A stretch of 64,000 bases of DNA from Anastrepha obliqua (taxonomy: Eukaryota > Arthropoda > Insecta > Diptera > Tephritidae). Made by a program: the position numbers and the translations under genes. The stretch covers positions 82,276,001 through 82,340,000 of the forward strand of contig NC_072895.1 in the NCBI RefSeq assembly GCF_027943255.1. The letters run 5' to 3'. Shown piece by piece: positions 10,967 through 22,639 of this stretch. A model generated the notes under the pieces. The model did not search any database. It was not told the DNA's origin and saw nothing but the letters and a program-made list of their open reading frames with translations. Positions within the stretch are counted from its first letter, which is position 1; every line of letters starts with the position of its first letter.

Positions 10967-11210
10967 AATTGGCGTGCGTCTTGATGTTGTTGCACAAATG
11001 GAAAAACCTACTGTTTCAAGCCGACTCCGAACGGCAGATATTTTTATGAGGAGCTTTTTCATGGCAGAAATACACTCGGAGGTTTGCCATTGCCTGTCGA
11101 GGGACGACCGTTATTAGAAAATAGTTTTTTCTTAATTTTTTTTCGAGCCTACGTTCTCTCTGTGAATTCCGAATGGTAGTCACGCACCAACCCATTCGGC
11201 TACGGCGGCC
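10967..11210 (-). repeat. tRNA-derived SINE, copy A (deleted in the body)
   Basis: In minus orientation the head at 11210 reads GGCCGCCGTAGCCGAATGGG, a tRNA-like A box, then a degenerate B box (GGCTCGA), then a body shared with the copies at 21497, 26019 and 40365 (blocks TTTCAAGCCGACTCCGA and TTTTTATGAGGAGC on the plus strand). It ends in a (TA)n tail around 10954-10966. The copy lacks the segment GCGTACACCC...CTCCTCCTCC present in the others. Confidence 0.75.
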
Positions 11211-11249
11211 ACCCAGCAATCTATAGTTGATGAATTAAACGATCAATAT

Positions 11250-11420
11250 TTTGGGCCCTTTTTGTTATTCGTAATGATGATATACTCGTACTCCAATCTG
11301 CTGAAGAAATCAAAGATCTAGGGGTTATTTTTCATGCACGATTTACATTTGTTAATCATATAGACTGATTCAACCAGCGTATAAAATATGCTGAAAAATG
11401 AGACTTTCTGGATTTATTAG
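11250..11420 (+). pseudogene. LINE reverse transcriptase thumb fragment
   Basis: One frame reads SAEEIKDLGVIFHARFTFVNHID then a stop. EIKDLGVIFxxxxTFxxHI is a conserved post-palm block of Jockey/CR1-like reverse transcriptases. The flanks decay quickly. It may belong to the same family as the element at 30325. Confidence 0.55.
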
Positions 11421-12735
11421 TAGATTTTATTATCAATATTGACTTCTAGATTTTAGTCCACATAGTCAAACTGTCTGTAAATAGAGCGCTGCTTCCAGGT
11501 CGAAAGCAGCCTCTAAAAACACCCTTTAAATTATGTATGAAAATCAAAAAAGCAGAAGAAGAATCAGCTAAGTAAAATGCAAATCTACACATCTACGTAC
11601 ATATGTACATACATACATACCACATTTATGTTATGTACTTGTCCCATTTAAGTAAGAGAGCAGCACTTCCAACTGGCAATACTGGATTCAGCAAAATAAA
11701 TGATAATGAAGTAAGGAGAGGACAAAAGAAAAGTAGTAAATTATGTGTATTTAACTTGACCTTCACACGCTTACATACATACGATTATCTACATATGTAC
11801 ATATCTACATAATTGTACTATCACTGTGCAAAGACTTAAGTACACACATCCGTTAGTGTATGCTTGGGTAGGCAGCTTTAAAAATCCTTTTTGCATAAAT
11901 CCTGCTGCCAAGAATGCTTTCAGCTGTCACAAAACCATAATTGTCCATTGGATGGTACGAAAGGTTCGGTAATAAATTTGATAAAAATTTAAATATTTTT
12001 TATGCTGTTCAATGAACCCATTTTAATGGATGGCCTTTTCACACTTTTCCTATAGGGCCGCTATTTTAGTCAAGATAACTTATGTGTTTTTTGAGCGAAT
12101 TTTCAATTCTAGTGCAGTTGCAGGCCTTTATCGAATTTCACTTTACTTCATTAAAATAGCCTTACGGAGTGTGAAACAAGGTAGTGTGTAAGAGTGTTAG
12201 TTCAGGTCTATTTGGTGGACGAATCAAAAGCTCCCATCCAAGCTCATATAGTTTTTGGCACTTTTTACGCATAAATTCAGGACGCTTCAATCAAATTCTT
12301 TGCTTCACTCTCAGCAATTATTGATTCATAATCAGCTCTTTCGATCCCGCTAAATACTGAGCTGAATATTTTCAAGGCTATGTGATACATTTTTTCAATT
12401 TCATTCCAATGCTGTAGAGATTCGCAGATGAAAGTTCGGTCCATTATATTCTTAAGTAGCTCTCATACTTCGTGTTAAATTTTGTACCTTTTGACCCGTG
12501 ATCAAAATTGTTCCAGTGTTGATGGTTGGTGATAAATGGTTAATGCCCTAGAAATGCCGATAATTATTTATATTGTCGATTTTTTTGAGGATTTCATTAA
12601 GCTTTGGTGATAACTCAACTAGAGCGAGGCATAGGTTAGATAAGATTATATAGTTATTGCCAATAAGTGAACGTGAATTCTAATTGATATAATTACTAAT
12701 ATAACTGAAAGAAGCAAGGTAAAGATGTTAAGGCG
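11421..12735. other. AT-rich non-coding stretch
   Basis: No coding or element signal recognised. A short TACATA microsatellite lies at about 11596-11620. Confidence 0.45.
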
Positions 12736-12738
12736 ATA

Positions 12739-13113
12739 CCCGACTAGAAATTTTGGGAAGGCGGTGATTAGGCGCAAATAAGGCAGACCGCATTCCAAAT
12801 TTGTGCCTCATAAGGCAGCCCAACTAGGCCCAAGTCCCGAAAGATATCGCCACACATCTGCCTCATTAGGCGCAGGTTCGAAAAACCGAACATCGGTAAT
12901 ACTCCGGATGCCCTTCTACAAATCAGTTAGGGATTCCAATTTATGCCTAAGTGAGACACTGCCACAGATTTTCGTGACCACAACCAAATTTGGTATTGTT
13001 CTGGCATGCCAATCTTTGCCTTGCCTAATGTGGGCCTGGTAAGGTAATAGTGAGGCTTGCCTAATTCGGGCCTAACTGATTCTTCGGCATACCTCACTGT
13101 AATTCTAGTCGGG
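12739..13113. mobile_element. TA-flanked MITE with GCCTNAT repeats
   Basis: The ends are CCCGACTAGAAATT at 12739 and its inverted counterpart (AATTCTAGTCGGG) ending at 13113, each bordered by TA (12737-12738 and 13114-13115). There is no transposase. The interior is full of a degenerate palindromic motif, for example GCCTCATAAGGC, GCCTCATTAGGC and GCCTAATTCGGGC. The TA duplication and small size fit a non-autonomous Tc1/mariner-type element, but the superfamily is an inference. Confidence 0.7.
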
Positions 13114-13359
13114 TATTGGAATGATGACGCGTTACGCGTCCTGATAGTTTGTGGTGTAGGTAAGATTTGAGAGCCTATTCGCGAGAGTTTTAACTTTGCG
13201 GAAACAAGGTAGCTTAAGAATTCAGATGTATGTCATAGAAGGCACGCAAAAGTATGTTATGTTGTCGAGACCTGCGGTTTATTAATCTAAGAGGCTGGCT
13301 CGTTCGGGAGAGAGCGTCTTCAATGAACACGTGACGAAAATTATTATTTGTTTTTGTTT

Positions 13360-13855
13360 GCTCGGGACAGCTAGCACCCAGACAACAACATTAAGCCCAT
13401 TGTACTGCATTCTGGTTGCCTTTTAAATTTTTTTTAATCTACCGGATCTCCGAAGAAATCTGAGTAGATCCTACGGTACCAAGGAGGGAGCCAAAGCGGT
13501 CGCTTCTTAACACATCGGTACCAAAGACCTCAAGCATGATTCGAGCAAAGGCCGAACAGATGCACAAAAAGTAGTCCGCCGTCTCATCCTTCTCTCCATA
13601 TGCTGAGCAGAGTGTACTATCTGAGATGCCTACCTTTTTCATGTGGAAGAAAAGTGGCTTTCTTAATGACAGGAGGATCTGCGACAGTTGCTCGGACATG
13701 GCAGGTAACATCAGTTTCGTTTGAAGTAACCCGTTTGCTAATCTTTGCTTTGATGGATGTAGAAGGGAGACACACCTGCCTCTCACCTTCAACAACAAAG
13801 TTCATTGCTTCTTGAACAGCATACACCTTTGCTTGAAACACAGATGAGGAGCAGC
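13360..13855 (-). mobile_element. Second copy of the RNase H LINE 3' end, internally deleted
   Basis: Aligns closely with 1640-2450. The shared 3' end is at about 13365, followed by the C-terminal ORF2 blocks (CSAYGEKDETADYFLC is the zinc tail with one Cys lost; FARIMLEVFGTDVLRSDR), then two deletions that remove most of the RNase H domain, leaving VFQAKVYAVQEAMNFVVE. The match ends abruptly near 13850. It is a dead copy that shows the family is repeated locally. Confidence 0.8.
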
Positions 13856-14350
13856 ACTTTGTAGAACATCGAAGTATGTATTTAAATGCGACCGAAAGAG
13901 AAGGTCATACATTACTCAACTAATTTCGAGTGCATCATCCGCATCATCCGCATCATCACTTGGCTGTCTGTGTATCAAGCCCACGAGTTATGGCTTTCCC
14001 ACTAATTGCAGCTTGTTCAGCGACAACTTAGCCTGCGATGTCTGCGCCTATGGCTGGAGTAAGAGCAATTCGAAGCGCTCCATTGATGCCAATAATTGTA
14101 GCCCTTTGAATTATTTGCAGGTGCATAACCCACATAGTTTTCTGAAATGAGTTCTAGCAGACGAGAGATCCATACAGCCAGCGGGGCATAGTTCTACAAC
14201 TAAATTTTCTGACATATTTTCTCCCTCTCACAGTAAAAATTAAGTTCAAAACTCCCACTTACTCTCGAATGTAAAATATACAGTTAACAGATACGTTGTA
14301 CTCGAATAATTATGTATCAAGATATTCCAACTTTTGGGACTACCCAATAT
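13856..14350. other. Non-coding stretch
   Basis: Contains a short GCATCATCC tandem at about 13932-13955. No gene recognised. Confidence 0.4.
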
Positions 14351-14358
14351 GTGTGTAT

Positions 14359-14818
14359 TAGGCCGGGTCGATTTGTGGGGAGGCAAAAAATTCGCCCATT
14401 GCTCTGTGAAAATCATATTCTACGGATCAAAATAAGAAACTTTGCCGAAGGAACCATACCTCTAAAACGAGTTCTGATGTCCCCCAATTTGGGTCGAACT
14501 TTTTAGTTTCTTTTCTCATGTAAAGGCCAAAAATGGTGATATTTTGAAATGATTGTATGGGGAACCCTGCGGGGAGTTCCAGGGGGTGTGCCACTGGTAT
14601 ATGTGGATCGGCCGTCCAAAGTTAGTGGGGGTCGGTCATACATTTGGACTCGATTGGATCACTCTAAATGGGTCAAAGTGGGATTTTTCGTTCGACTCAA
14701 ATTGGGGGACATCAGAATTCGTTTTAGAGGTATGGTTCCTTCGGCAAAGTTTCTTATTTTGATCCCTGGAACACGATTTTCACAGAGCAATGAGCGATTT
14801 TTAAATTGACCCGCCCTA
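14359..14818. mobile_element. hAT-like fold-back element, copy 1
   Basis: A 460-bp element with long inverted arms of about 135-145 bp (14359-14505 and 14685-14818). Both tips start TAGG(C/G)CGGGTC. It is flanked by a perfect 8-bp duplication GTGTGTAT (14351-14358 and 14819-14826). TAGG-type termini with 8-bp duplications suit hAT elements, though P and Merlin also make 8-bp duplications. It has no transposase; open frames inside are by-products of the arms. A second copy is at 33992-34444 in the opposite orientation. Confidence 0.85.
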
Positions 14819-14826
14819 GTGTGTAT

Positions 14827-15635
14827 GCACTGCGAAATGCAGAGTGAGCGAGAAGTGTGTGAAAGAGGAAATGCCAAATTCCACTTAACGCCCTACGGTC
14901 AAAGGCTATTTATATGTATAGGTACATTATTGGATATATATTTCTATGTGTGCATGCTTTTGTGTACCTATTTATTATCAAATGTGTGTTTATTAGAGCT
15001 TACATACACACATACATACACAAATACAAAGTATGTGGATGTAAGCCCGCAGACGGCAATACTTTACCTTGCCCCTTTGCATGTAGTCGTTTTGTCCATA
15101 ATTACCGCATTTTCTCGAAAGTCAGTCAGCTTGGCTCGTTATTAGCCGGGATTATCTTTGATGACATATGCGGAGACGTCTACGCAGCTTTAGAAAACGC
15201 ACAAACATAAGCAGAAACGTTTATTCACTTACACAAATGTACACTTAGCCCGCAAGGAAACGTCTGCAATAAAATTCCAGAGTACTAAAATTACATAAAA
15301 TATTACTTATTCTTCCCATTTTTAGCTTTGTGGCGAATTCGAATTTCCCGCTGGGTGTTTACGAATGTGTCTGATTATTCACTCTACTACTCATATGCGC
15401 ACTTGTGGCAGTAATGGCATTTTATGGTAATCAAACTCTAGCTGCTGGCAGGTTCTAAGAACATGCGGCACAGGCGGAACATCAACTTGCCATATTGACC
15501 GAGCTACGCTGACTGCGCATAATTAAGAATTTTCTTTGGAGCAGTTGCTTGGTTGGAATATTTTTTATGTAATTAAATTACGTTATGATCGCCATATGGA
15601 AATCAATATATTTGTGGTAAATATATACATATACA
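14827..15635. other. Non-coding stretch
   Basis: Contains TACA-rich microsatellite sequence at about 15000-15030. The open frames here are short and unsupported. Confidence 0.4.
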
Positions 15636-15699
15636 TATGGCCATTCAAGTACCCTACGAACCTTTGAGTTCATCCCTCTGTCAACGGATCAATGTATAC

Positions 15700-16480
15700 C
15701 CTCGCTTAGTCCAACCGGAACTTTCTCCACTCATATTCCATCAAGGGAAGGTGTACGGGGCTACACTTGGAAACGGGTCTGGTGAGCTTATTCACGGTTG
15801 GATCGAAGTTGGAAGGAAAGTTTGGCAGAGGAGTATTTGGCGAGGAGTATTTGACGAGGAGCTCCCCATCAGACTCAAATTCAGGTTACTGGTCCGGTAA
15901 CCCAGTGTGTTCCAAGCAGAGGTAGCCGCAATCACAGAAGCAGCTGATTGGCTAGTCATATGCGTACTAACAATAAAGAAAGTCAATATTTACTCCGACA
16001 GCCAAACGATAATTAGGGCCCTCGGACCAATGATGGCGCATGCGAAACTGGTCAGGGAATGCCTGGCTCCACTTTCTATTACAGCTGCATTTTTTGACAC
16101 AAGGCCCATCTGGGTTCCTGGTCACAGCGACATTCCCGCAATGTGGGAGGCATGTGAGTGATTTCCCCGCGTAGGGAGAGGATTGGGACCCTCTGAACCA
16201 CCTGCGCTCTGCTCCTGGAAAGGTGGACTTCGCACCAACTCAGCGTGCGTTGGGCCAGTAGACAGACTTGTAAGATCGCGAAATCTTTCTGGACACGAGT
16301 GTATTGCGTGCGCTCGAGCGAGCTTCTGAGGCTGGCAAAATCTCAGCTTCCTAACTTCATGGGTTTTCTCACAGGACACTATCCGCGAGGTGTGGGTGGT
16401 GGGTGGTGAGGCTTGGAAATACTTCGCTTCCTTTTTGCGTCGGATGGGGTTAAGGTTTAGGCATCTTCGTTCTTACTTCT
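15700..16480 (+). pseudogene. I-type LINE RNase H and C-terminal tail, decayed
   Basis: The plus-strand frames contain VFQAEVAAITEAADWL (catalytic Glu), VNIYSDSQTIIRALG (third acid), MAHAKLVRECLAPLS, and IWVPGHSDIP (fourth motif, disrupted). A second frame then gives WASRQTCKIAKSFW and LLRLAKSQLPNFMGFLTGHY, the spacer and TGH block before the zinc tail of such proteins. The first acid block (TDGS) is degraded. Stops and frameshifts make it non-functional. It is a different family from the one at 1621. Confidence 0.75.
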
Positions 16481-16984
16481 TTGCATAAAGCGGTTGACGC
16501 AACCGCAGTACAGTTATCGTTCATAATCCACACACGCTAAATTCATCTTCTTAACCACTAGTTTTTGGTAAAGCAGTGATGAAACGAGTATTTCCTTATG
16601 AACAAGGAACCCCATATATGTATAATATTGGACCAACGCTTCTAAAAAGAAAACTTTAGATGCCAAGAAGATGCTGGAAAAGCATCGTAGACACTGGAAT
16701 CCGAAATGTTAATATCTGCTTTGCGAAGCCAACAAATTACGAAAACATCGCAAACACGGAAATACAATCAGCCAGTACTAAATTAGTTTCTAGCTTTCTA
16801 CGGCAACGGGCAACCAGCAAAAATATAGAATACCATCAGTGGCGGCAACTGTCACAAAAAAAAAGAACACTATTTGAAGCAGCTCTACTGCAGTTAAATT
16901 TCTGATCGGTTAATGTTTTGGAAGGTAACATAATAAAGACAAATTTTCCGAACAGATTATTAAATACTAGTATTTTCTCTCTTA
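16481..16984. other. Non-coding stretch
   Basis: No gene or element recognised. The 81-codon frame at 16660-16905 has no recognisable motif. Confidence 0.4.
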
Positions 16985-17500
16985 AAGGTTAATAACGATT
17001 TGCTGCTTGAACCATTCCTGGAGCCACAAAGTGCTTTCTTTGTTTTTTATTGATGTATATCCACCATTTTTCATCTTCCGTAACGATTCGGTACAAAAAG
17101 CGTTGTTTATGACCACGTATTGATCGATGGCGGGCGAGATGCTGATAAGTAGTTTGAAGGCGACTATCTTGATTTGTTTCGTTGAGTTCGTGAAGCACAC
17201 AGTTTCCCAATTTTTCGGTAAATCCCATTGAACGAAGGTGATTCAGAATCTCATTCAAAAGTGACACAGATGTTCTTCATTGAATTCACTTCGCTACGGT
17301 TTGTGTCATTGACGTCAAACTCGCCCTTTTTGAAGATTGCAAACCATTTCCGTGCTGCATACTCGACTACGACACCTTCTCCATACCCGTCGCTAATGTC
17401 CCGGGCTGCTTTGGCAGCTTTCTGACCTCGATAAAAAGCAAAGAAGAGCAGTTGTCGAAAATGTTGATTTTTGCCTTTTGAGTATTCCATTTCTAAGCCT
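16985..17500 (-). pseudogene. Mariner transposase, 5' half
   Basis: Read from 17490 downwards: FRQLLFFAFYRGQKAAKAA, YAARKWFAIFKKGEFDVND (first helix-turn-helix and the WFxxFKxG motif), a frameshift, then LNHLRSMGFTEKLGNCVLHEL, HLARHRSIRGHKQRFLYRIV and TEDEKWWIY (the TGDEKW block carrying the first catalytic Asp, Gly changed to Glu), ending at VAPGMVQ near 16990. The part with the second and third catalytic Asp is absent. No terminal repeats were recovered. Confidence 0.82.
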
Positions 17501-17678
17501 CAAAACTATTATATTAAACAATTAATTAACTTAAAAATACGATTAACATAGTTTTGCACCAAACAGCAAACAAATCGTTGTAAAAGAAAAGCAAATATTG
17601 CAATGCTATGAATTTATTCCCCAACCCAATGCATATCTACAACTCAAAAGCTTGTAAAAAACGCGTATAACGAATTAA

Positions 17679-18415
17679 GGGGGGGGGGGGTAGGGTCACA
17701 AAATCGAAATTTTTTTTCTTCACTCATCTTATAGTAAATCATTTCAAGAATGTTGTGTCAAAATTTTAAGTGGATCGGAGCAGAACTCTCAAAGTTATAG
17801 CCTTTGTAGGCACTCTACCTCGAATGCGGAGCATCGATAATTTCTCAGAGTCATTTTTTCAAACGCGTTTTTCCCGAAACGACTTCTTAAAAGTCGGTGC
17901 CAATCACAACTCCGAAACTATTCAACCGATTCTTTTCAAATTTGGCACACGCTTTCTAAATCAAAAATACTTCCCCCCTACACTGTTTTTTTTTATTTTT
18001 TTTTTTTTTAAGGTTGTTTTTCACTTACAAATATGGCGAAATTTTTCGCCAAAAATGCTCGTTTTACGTTTTTTTGCCACCAAAACTACAAAAATGAAAA
18101 AAAAAAAAAAATTTATTAATGTAGGGGGGGAGCATTACGTCATACTTTAACTGAAAAATTCGACTTTTTTAGTTTCAGATGATTCTACGACGAATGCCGA
18201 TTGGCACCGCAGAGCACCTCTCGAAAAACATATCTCCAAAAAAACTCTGTCATGGGCTTATTTGTCAATATTTTATTATTAATATTTTTTAAAAACTTAT
18301 TGAAAAGATGTACAATAACTTGCAACTGATTTTATTAAAGTATCTTAAGCCATATTTCTGTAAAAAATTAAAAAAAAAAAAGTGTTTTTTTTTAGCGCTA
18401 AACCCTACCGCCCCC
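17679..18415. mobile_element. TTAA-flanked non-autonomous element 1 (piggyBac/Kolobok-like target)
   Basis: Flanked by TTAA on both sides (17675-17678, 18416-18419). The ends are G-rich: the left starts with a G run then TAGGGT, and the right is AAACCCTACCGCCCCC, forming imperfect inverted repeats. There is no transposase; the 126-codon frame inside is low-complexity and unsupported. An inner inverted repeat (TCCCCCCTACA near 17972 and TGTAGGGGGGGA near 18119) encloses the centre. Interior blocks such as AAACGCGTTTTTC and CTCCGAAACTATTCAACCGA resemble those of the element at 24518. Confidence 0.78.
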
Positions 18416-18419
18416 TTAA

Positions 18420-19014
18420 AAGCTTTTATATGTAGATTTAAATTCGGTCGATAGTATCGATATAACGATGGAAGGTGCGAACATTATAAGCAAATACCGA
18501 TAGTCAATATTGTCTACAGTTTTCCAGCTCTACTGGTCGAGGCAAAAGCTAGCAGGTGACTATGGAGTAGAGGCAATCAAGTATTAATGGTGCAATTTGA
18601 TTTATGCAGATTTATAAAGTGGCTTAAAAATCACGTTGGTTCTTGACATACTTATTTTGACATACATTTTTTGTTCTGCTTTTGTAATGTTTGTCATCCA
18701 AGTAATTCAATTCGGGACCTCGTATAAACACGAGAATAATTTTAAATTGGAAATCTGACCATTTGACCGAAGGGGTTTGCTCCTAACAGTAGTAGTTTCT
18801 ATTGCAACCATTGCCATAAAAATTGTGAATATTTCTCTTAGCGGAACGAAGGAAATGTGGATCTGTGAAGCCTACAACCTCTGCTTTAATGAAATGTGTG
18901 GTACAACAGAAATTTTCGGAATAGCCGTTTGCTCACTTTTCTTTTTCTTCTTTATTTGCCGATTCGATTCCAAATATAGGCGATCATACAATTTATACAA
19001 TATATATTACAATT
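18420..19014. other. Non-coding stretch
   Basis: No supported gene. A 79-codon hydrophobic frame at 18777-19016 has no recognisable family. Confidence 0.4.
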
Positions 19015-20460
19015 GAGCATTTCGTGTATGCCGATGACCTCACAGACCTAACTGTAATAAAAACCGCGTTCTCTAATATCTTGGAGGACTTAAACACTTG
19101 GTCAAAAATATCCGGGGCTAATCTGTCTGTTAACAAAAGCACATCTTTCCATATCTGCAGGAAACATAAAATGCGTCCTCCCTACCCTTTCCCTTTTTAA
19201 CTCTCCAATCCGCCATATTAATAGTTTAAAAATATTAGGCATTATATTTGATAAGAGATATACTTTCAAAGATCATTGTGAATATGTTAGACTAAGCTTA
19301 TTCTCTAGACTTAATATTGTAAAATACCTCTCATCTAAACATTGTCTAGTACACATAAGAACTCTTGTCAATATAACAAAAGCCATAATACTTTCTAAAA
19401 TCGATTTCGGACTCGCAATATACGGACACTGCGCCAGATGGCATACGCCTACAAACACCATATCATGCTGCGGCCAGGAGAAGTATCCGCGCTTTTCCCA
19501 CGTCTCCAATAAAGGTAATTTTAGCCGAAGCAGGACTGCCAGCTATTTCGCAAAGAACAATGAGCAACTCAATGATGCTAATCCCGAAAATGCTTCACTG
19601 CAGAAACAAGTTGCTGTTTTTATACGTTGAATCAGAATGGATTCAAAGAGACAAGTCCAAGTCACCATCAGCAATATCGCGCATTTTAAACTTATTCAAG
19701 AACCTCGACATTGTTTCTGTACCAACGCTCTCAGCAATCGAAACGCATCCGCAGTGGTTAGATCGAAGATCTATCTTCATCCCCACTTTATTGAAATATC
19801 AAAAATCTTCTACCAGCCCCAACAAATACAGATAACTCTATAACAAATTTGTTGAACCTCTTAGAGGTAACTGGGAGTTTATTTTTACAGACGGATCGAA
19901 GTCTGACACCAGCACACCTTTTAAAAGGCTCCACAAAACAAACCTGCTTCTTTTGCGGCTCTACCGACAACACCGTTCTTCACTTTCTGGACGAATGTGC
20001 TGGACTCAAAAAAGAACCCCCATTTTTAACAATACCAAACCATCATCCTACCTAAAGCTACGCGATATCGATAGTATTAACATCATTTATAAATTTATTT
20101 ATCTGTGTAAGATACCTACTTAACCATTATTTTTTCTTGTATACTATATTACTTTTAATATATGTATGTAAATAATCCTTGTTGGACATGGTACAAATGT
20201 TCCTTGGTGAATATACGGGCGCACATCTATGCGCTTAATCGTACATACGATAAGCTTATAGGTATATGTTACTCACACATGTTAGTACGAATGAACATGA
20301 GTACCATCAGTCATGCATTTGCCAATAGCTTTAAATATTTTTAAATCCTATTAGACTATTATTTCCTTTTAGCAATAAGCCGAAGGCCCTGGTAGCCAGC
20401 GCTGTAATATTATAAGTGTAATAATTATTAATTAGTTGTTACTCTTTCAAATAAATAAAT
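19015..20460 (+). mobile_element. I-type LINE 3' portion (palm FVYADD to tail)
   Basis: Begins at the reverse transcriptase active site (FVYADDLTDL at about 19022), continues with FSNILEDLNTWSKISGANLS, LKILGIIFDKRYTFKDH and AIILSKIDFGLAIYG, then a broken spacer, a remnant of the RNase H start (FIFTDGSKSDT at about 19880) fused directly to the zinc tail (CFFCGSTDNTVLHFLDEC at about 19950). Most of the RNase H domain is therefore deleted. The 3' non-coding end includes GCCGAAGGCCCTGGTAGCC and an AATAAATAAA tail near 20450. Several frameshifts are present. Confidence 0.8.
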
Positions 20461-20534
20461 TTAAAAAAATATTACAATTAAATATCGATTTATAAAAATA
20501 TTTTACGTTTAATATAAATTTGTTATAATTTCAT

Positions 20535-21430
20535 GATAAAGGTCTCGATTTCTCGCTGCCTCCAATAAAGTTCCTACATTGCCGATTCCAGTCCAATGTC
20601 TTATATTTCTCAGCCAGGATAGTTGTTATCTGCCTATGCCTCGTTTGCCTTCTATTTTTCCTTGCAGGATTAGTTGAAGTGCATGATATTTGTCGTTTCT
20701 CATAATAGTACCCAAATACGCAGCTTTTCTTCTTTTTATGGTGGTTAGTAATTGTCGATCATGCTGAATTCTACGTATTACTTCAGCATTTGTCTATCAG
20801 TCCAGGGCATTCTTAGAATTCTTCTATATATCCACATTTCAAATGCTTCTATTTTATTCATTTCAGTGTTTTTAATGGCCCATATCTCCATAGCATACAG
20901 AAGTACAGACAGCACGTAACATTTAACGAATCGAATTTTTAATTTAATATTGAAGTCATGATTATTAAGAACCTTTTTGTACTTATGGAATGCAGCTCTA
21001 GACATTTCAATTCGAGCTTTTATTTCTTTTGAAGAATTCCAATTTTCGTTAATCCAGCAACCTAGTATTTGAAATTTTTTACTCTTTCTATGAGCATGTC
21101 ATTAATTGTTAAGCTTGTGTCAACATAGGTGTTTTTTCTGCTGACAATCATATATAGTTTTATTAGTATTGACTTCTACACCGAAGTTTTACTGCAACGC
21201 GTAACAACATTGACTAGCTCCTCTAGTCCGCTTAGACTGTCTGATAAGAGAGTTGTGTCGTCAGCGTATCTGATGTTGTTAATATTGGTCCCATTTATTT
21301 TAATGCCAGTTTCTAATCCTTGGAGTGCTTCTTGAAAGATTCTTTCGGAGTAGATGTTAAATAGTAATGGTGAGAGAATACATCCTTGTCTAAGCCCTCT
21401 TAGTATAAGTATAGCGTCACTTTTCAAGCT
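20535..21430 (-). pseudogene. RTE-like LINE reverse transcriptase, C-terminal half
   Basis: Read from 21427 downwards: GLRQGCILSPLLFNIYSE, INGTNINNIRYADDTTLLSD (catalytic YADD), a gap, then FHKYKKVLNNHDFNIKLKIR, CYVLSVLLYAMEIWAI, IEAFEMWIYRRILRMPW, and in another frame KRRKAAYLGTIMRND, LILQGKIEGKRGIGR and LSWLRNIRHWTGIG. This block order matches RTE-type endonuclease-reverse transcriptases. The N-terminal endonuclease and the first palm blocks are missing. Frameshifts make it inactive. Confidence 0.85.
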
Positions 21431-21496
21431 TCAATAATCCCGATATTTTGAAAACAATCCCGCAATCTCGGGAATAATTTTTACCTTAGGTTATCG

Positions 21497-21779
21497 GCGA
21501 CCGCCGTAGCCGAATGGGTTGGTGCATGACTACCATTCGCAATTCGCAGAGAGAAAATTAAGAAAAAAAAAAAACATTTTTCTAATAGCGGTCGCCCCTC
21601 GGCAGGCAATGGCAAACCTCCGAGTGTATTTCTGCCATGAAAAAGCTCCTCATAAAAAATATCTGCCGTTCGGAGTCGGCCTGAAACTGTAGGTCCCTCC
21701 ATTTGTGGAACAACATCAAGACGCACACCACAAATAGGAGGAGGAGCTCGGCCAAACACCCAAAAAGGGTGTACGCGCC

Positions 21780-21812
<33 letters not shown>
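21497..21812 (+). repeat. tRNA-derived SINE, copy B
   Basis: The head reads CCGCCGTAGCCGAATGGGTT (A box, 21501-21520). The B box region is deleted after CAGAGAGAAAA. The body matches the reverse complements of the copies at 10967, 26019 and 40365. The 3' end reads GGTGTACGCGCCAATTATA and runs into a (TA)n tail of about 30 bp. Confidence 0.82.
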
Positions 21813-21813
<1 letters not shown>

Positions 21814-22639
21814 GCCACAATAGCTACTGAAAAAATTCTTATAGTCTATACAGACGGTGGTGGTAATCCGGATTAACGACTTAATTCAGAATTCCATCAG
21901 GAATTAAGTACAACTAATGACAATTGGACTTAAATTTCATAATTTAAGCGGATTAGAGAAATTTTCGATGGCAACATTGCTGGAAAATGACAGTTAATAT
22001 CTATTGTGAATGAAAATTAATGCAACTTTCAAAGGGAAGAACAAGAGGGACTGGATGCAATGCTAGTTTGAACTAACACGTTCGAAATTCCATTAATTAT
22101 TTTGATATTATGAAGCAGTTTGAGATAGCAATTTAAGATATTTTAAATAAATAATTACTTCTTAGTATCAGGGATAGCTAATACCCGTCTTTGCTGTCTG
22201 CGGTCCACCTTTTACTGATAAAACTTCCGAATGAAAAAGTCAGCTGTTCCCTACAATTTTAATCAAAATTATCTGCGCTGGTAATCCCGATTAATGCCGC
22301 CGTCCGTCTAGGCTATTACCAACTTAATAAAAATGTTGATCCTGAAAGTGGCTATATAGTCCGACGTACTTTTGGTGCAATGGCAAATTGAAATTTAAGG
22401 AAAGAAAGAACGTGGGTTGGGCTCAACCACTGTTTGCAAAAACCAAAAAATCAATAATCAATATTTTGCTATCGTAAATTTAATGATTATGACTGGTTCA
22501 AAGAGCTGTTTTTGCTATGCAGCAGAAAGAAAAAATGCTAGCCCGGATGGAGGAAAAATAAAGAGTCAAGTGAATAATTTTCTAATTAATTCTTGTTTTG
22601 TTTTTTTAATTAAAAAACAGTAGCTCAAGGTCTCATAAT
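21813..22639. other. Non-coding stretch
   Basis: No gene recognised. Two related phrases (GGTAATCCGGATTAACGAC near 21861 and GGTAATCCCGATTAATGCC near 22281) suggest a diverged repeat about 420 bp apart. Confidence 0.35.

Noticed and set aside
14549..14809. Open frames of 69-86 codons inside the fold-back element
   Set aside because: They run through inverted arms that are also open on the other strand; no domain is visible and the frames differ between the two copies.
17770..18150. 126-codon frame in TTAA element 1
   Set aside because: Low-complexity Phe/Lys-rich translation caused by T and A runs; not conserved in the related element at 24518.
18777..19016. Possible membrane protein of 79 codons
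   Set aside because: Hydrophobic runs come from AT-rich sequence; no family, and it abuts a LINE start.
21500..21560. Genuine tRNA gene
   Set aside because: An A-box-like sequence exists, but the B box region is deleted and the same head recurs in three other SINE copies; no cloverleaf was found.
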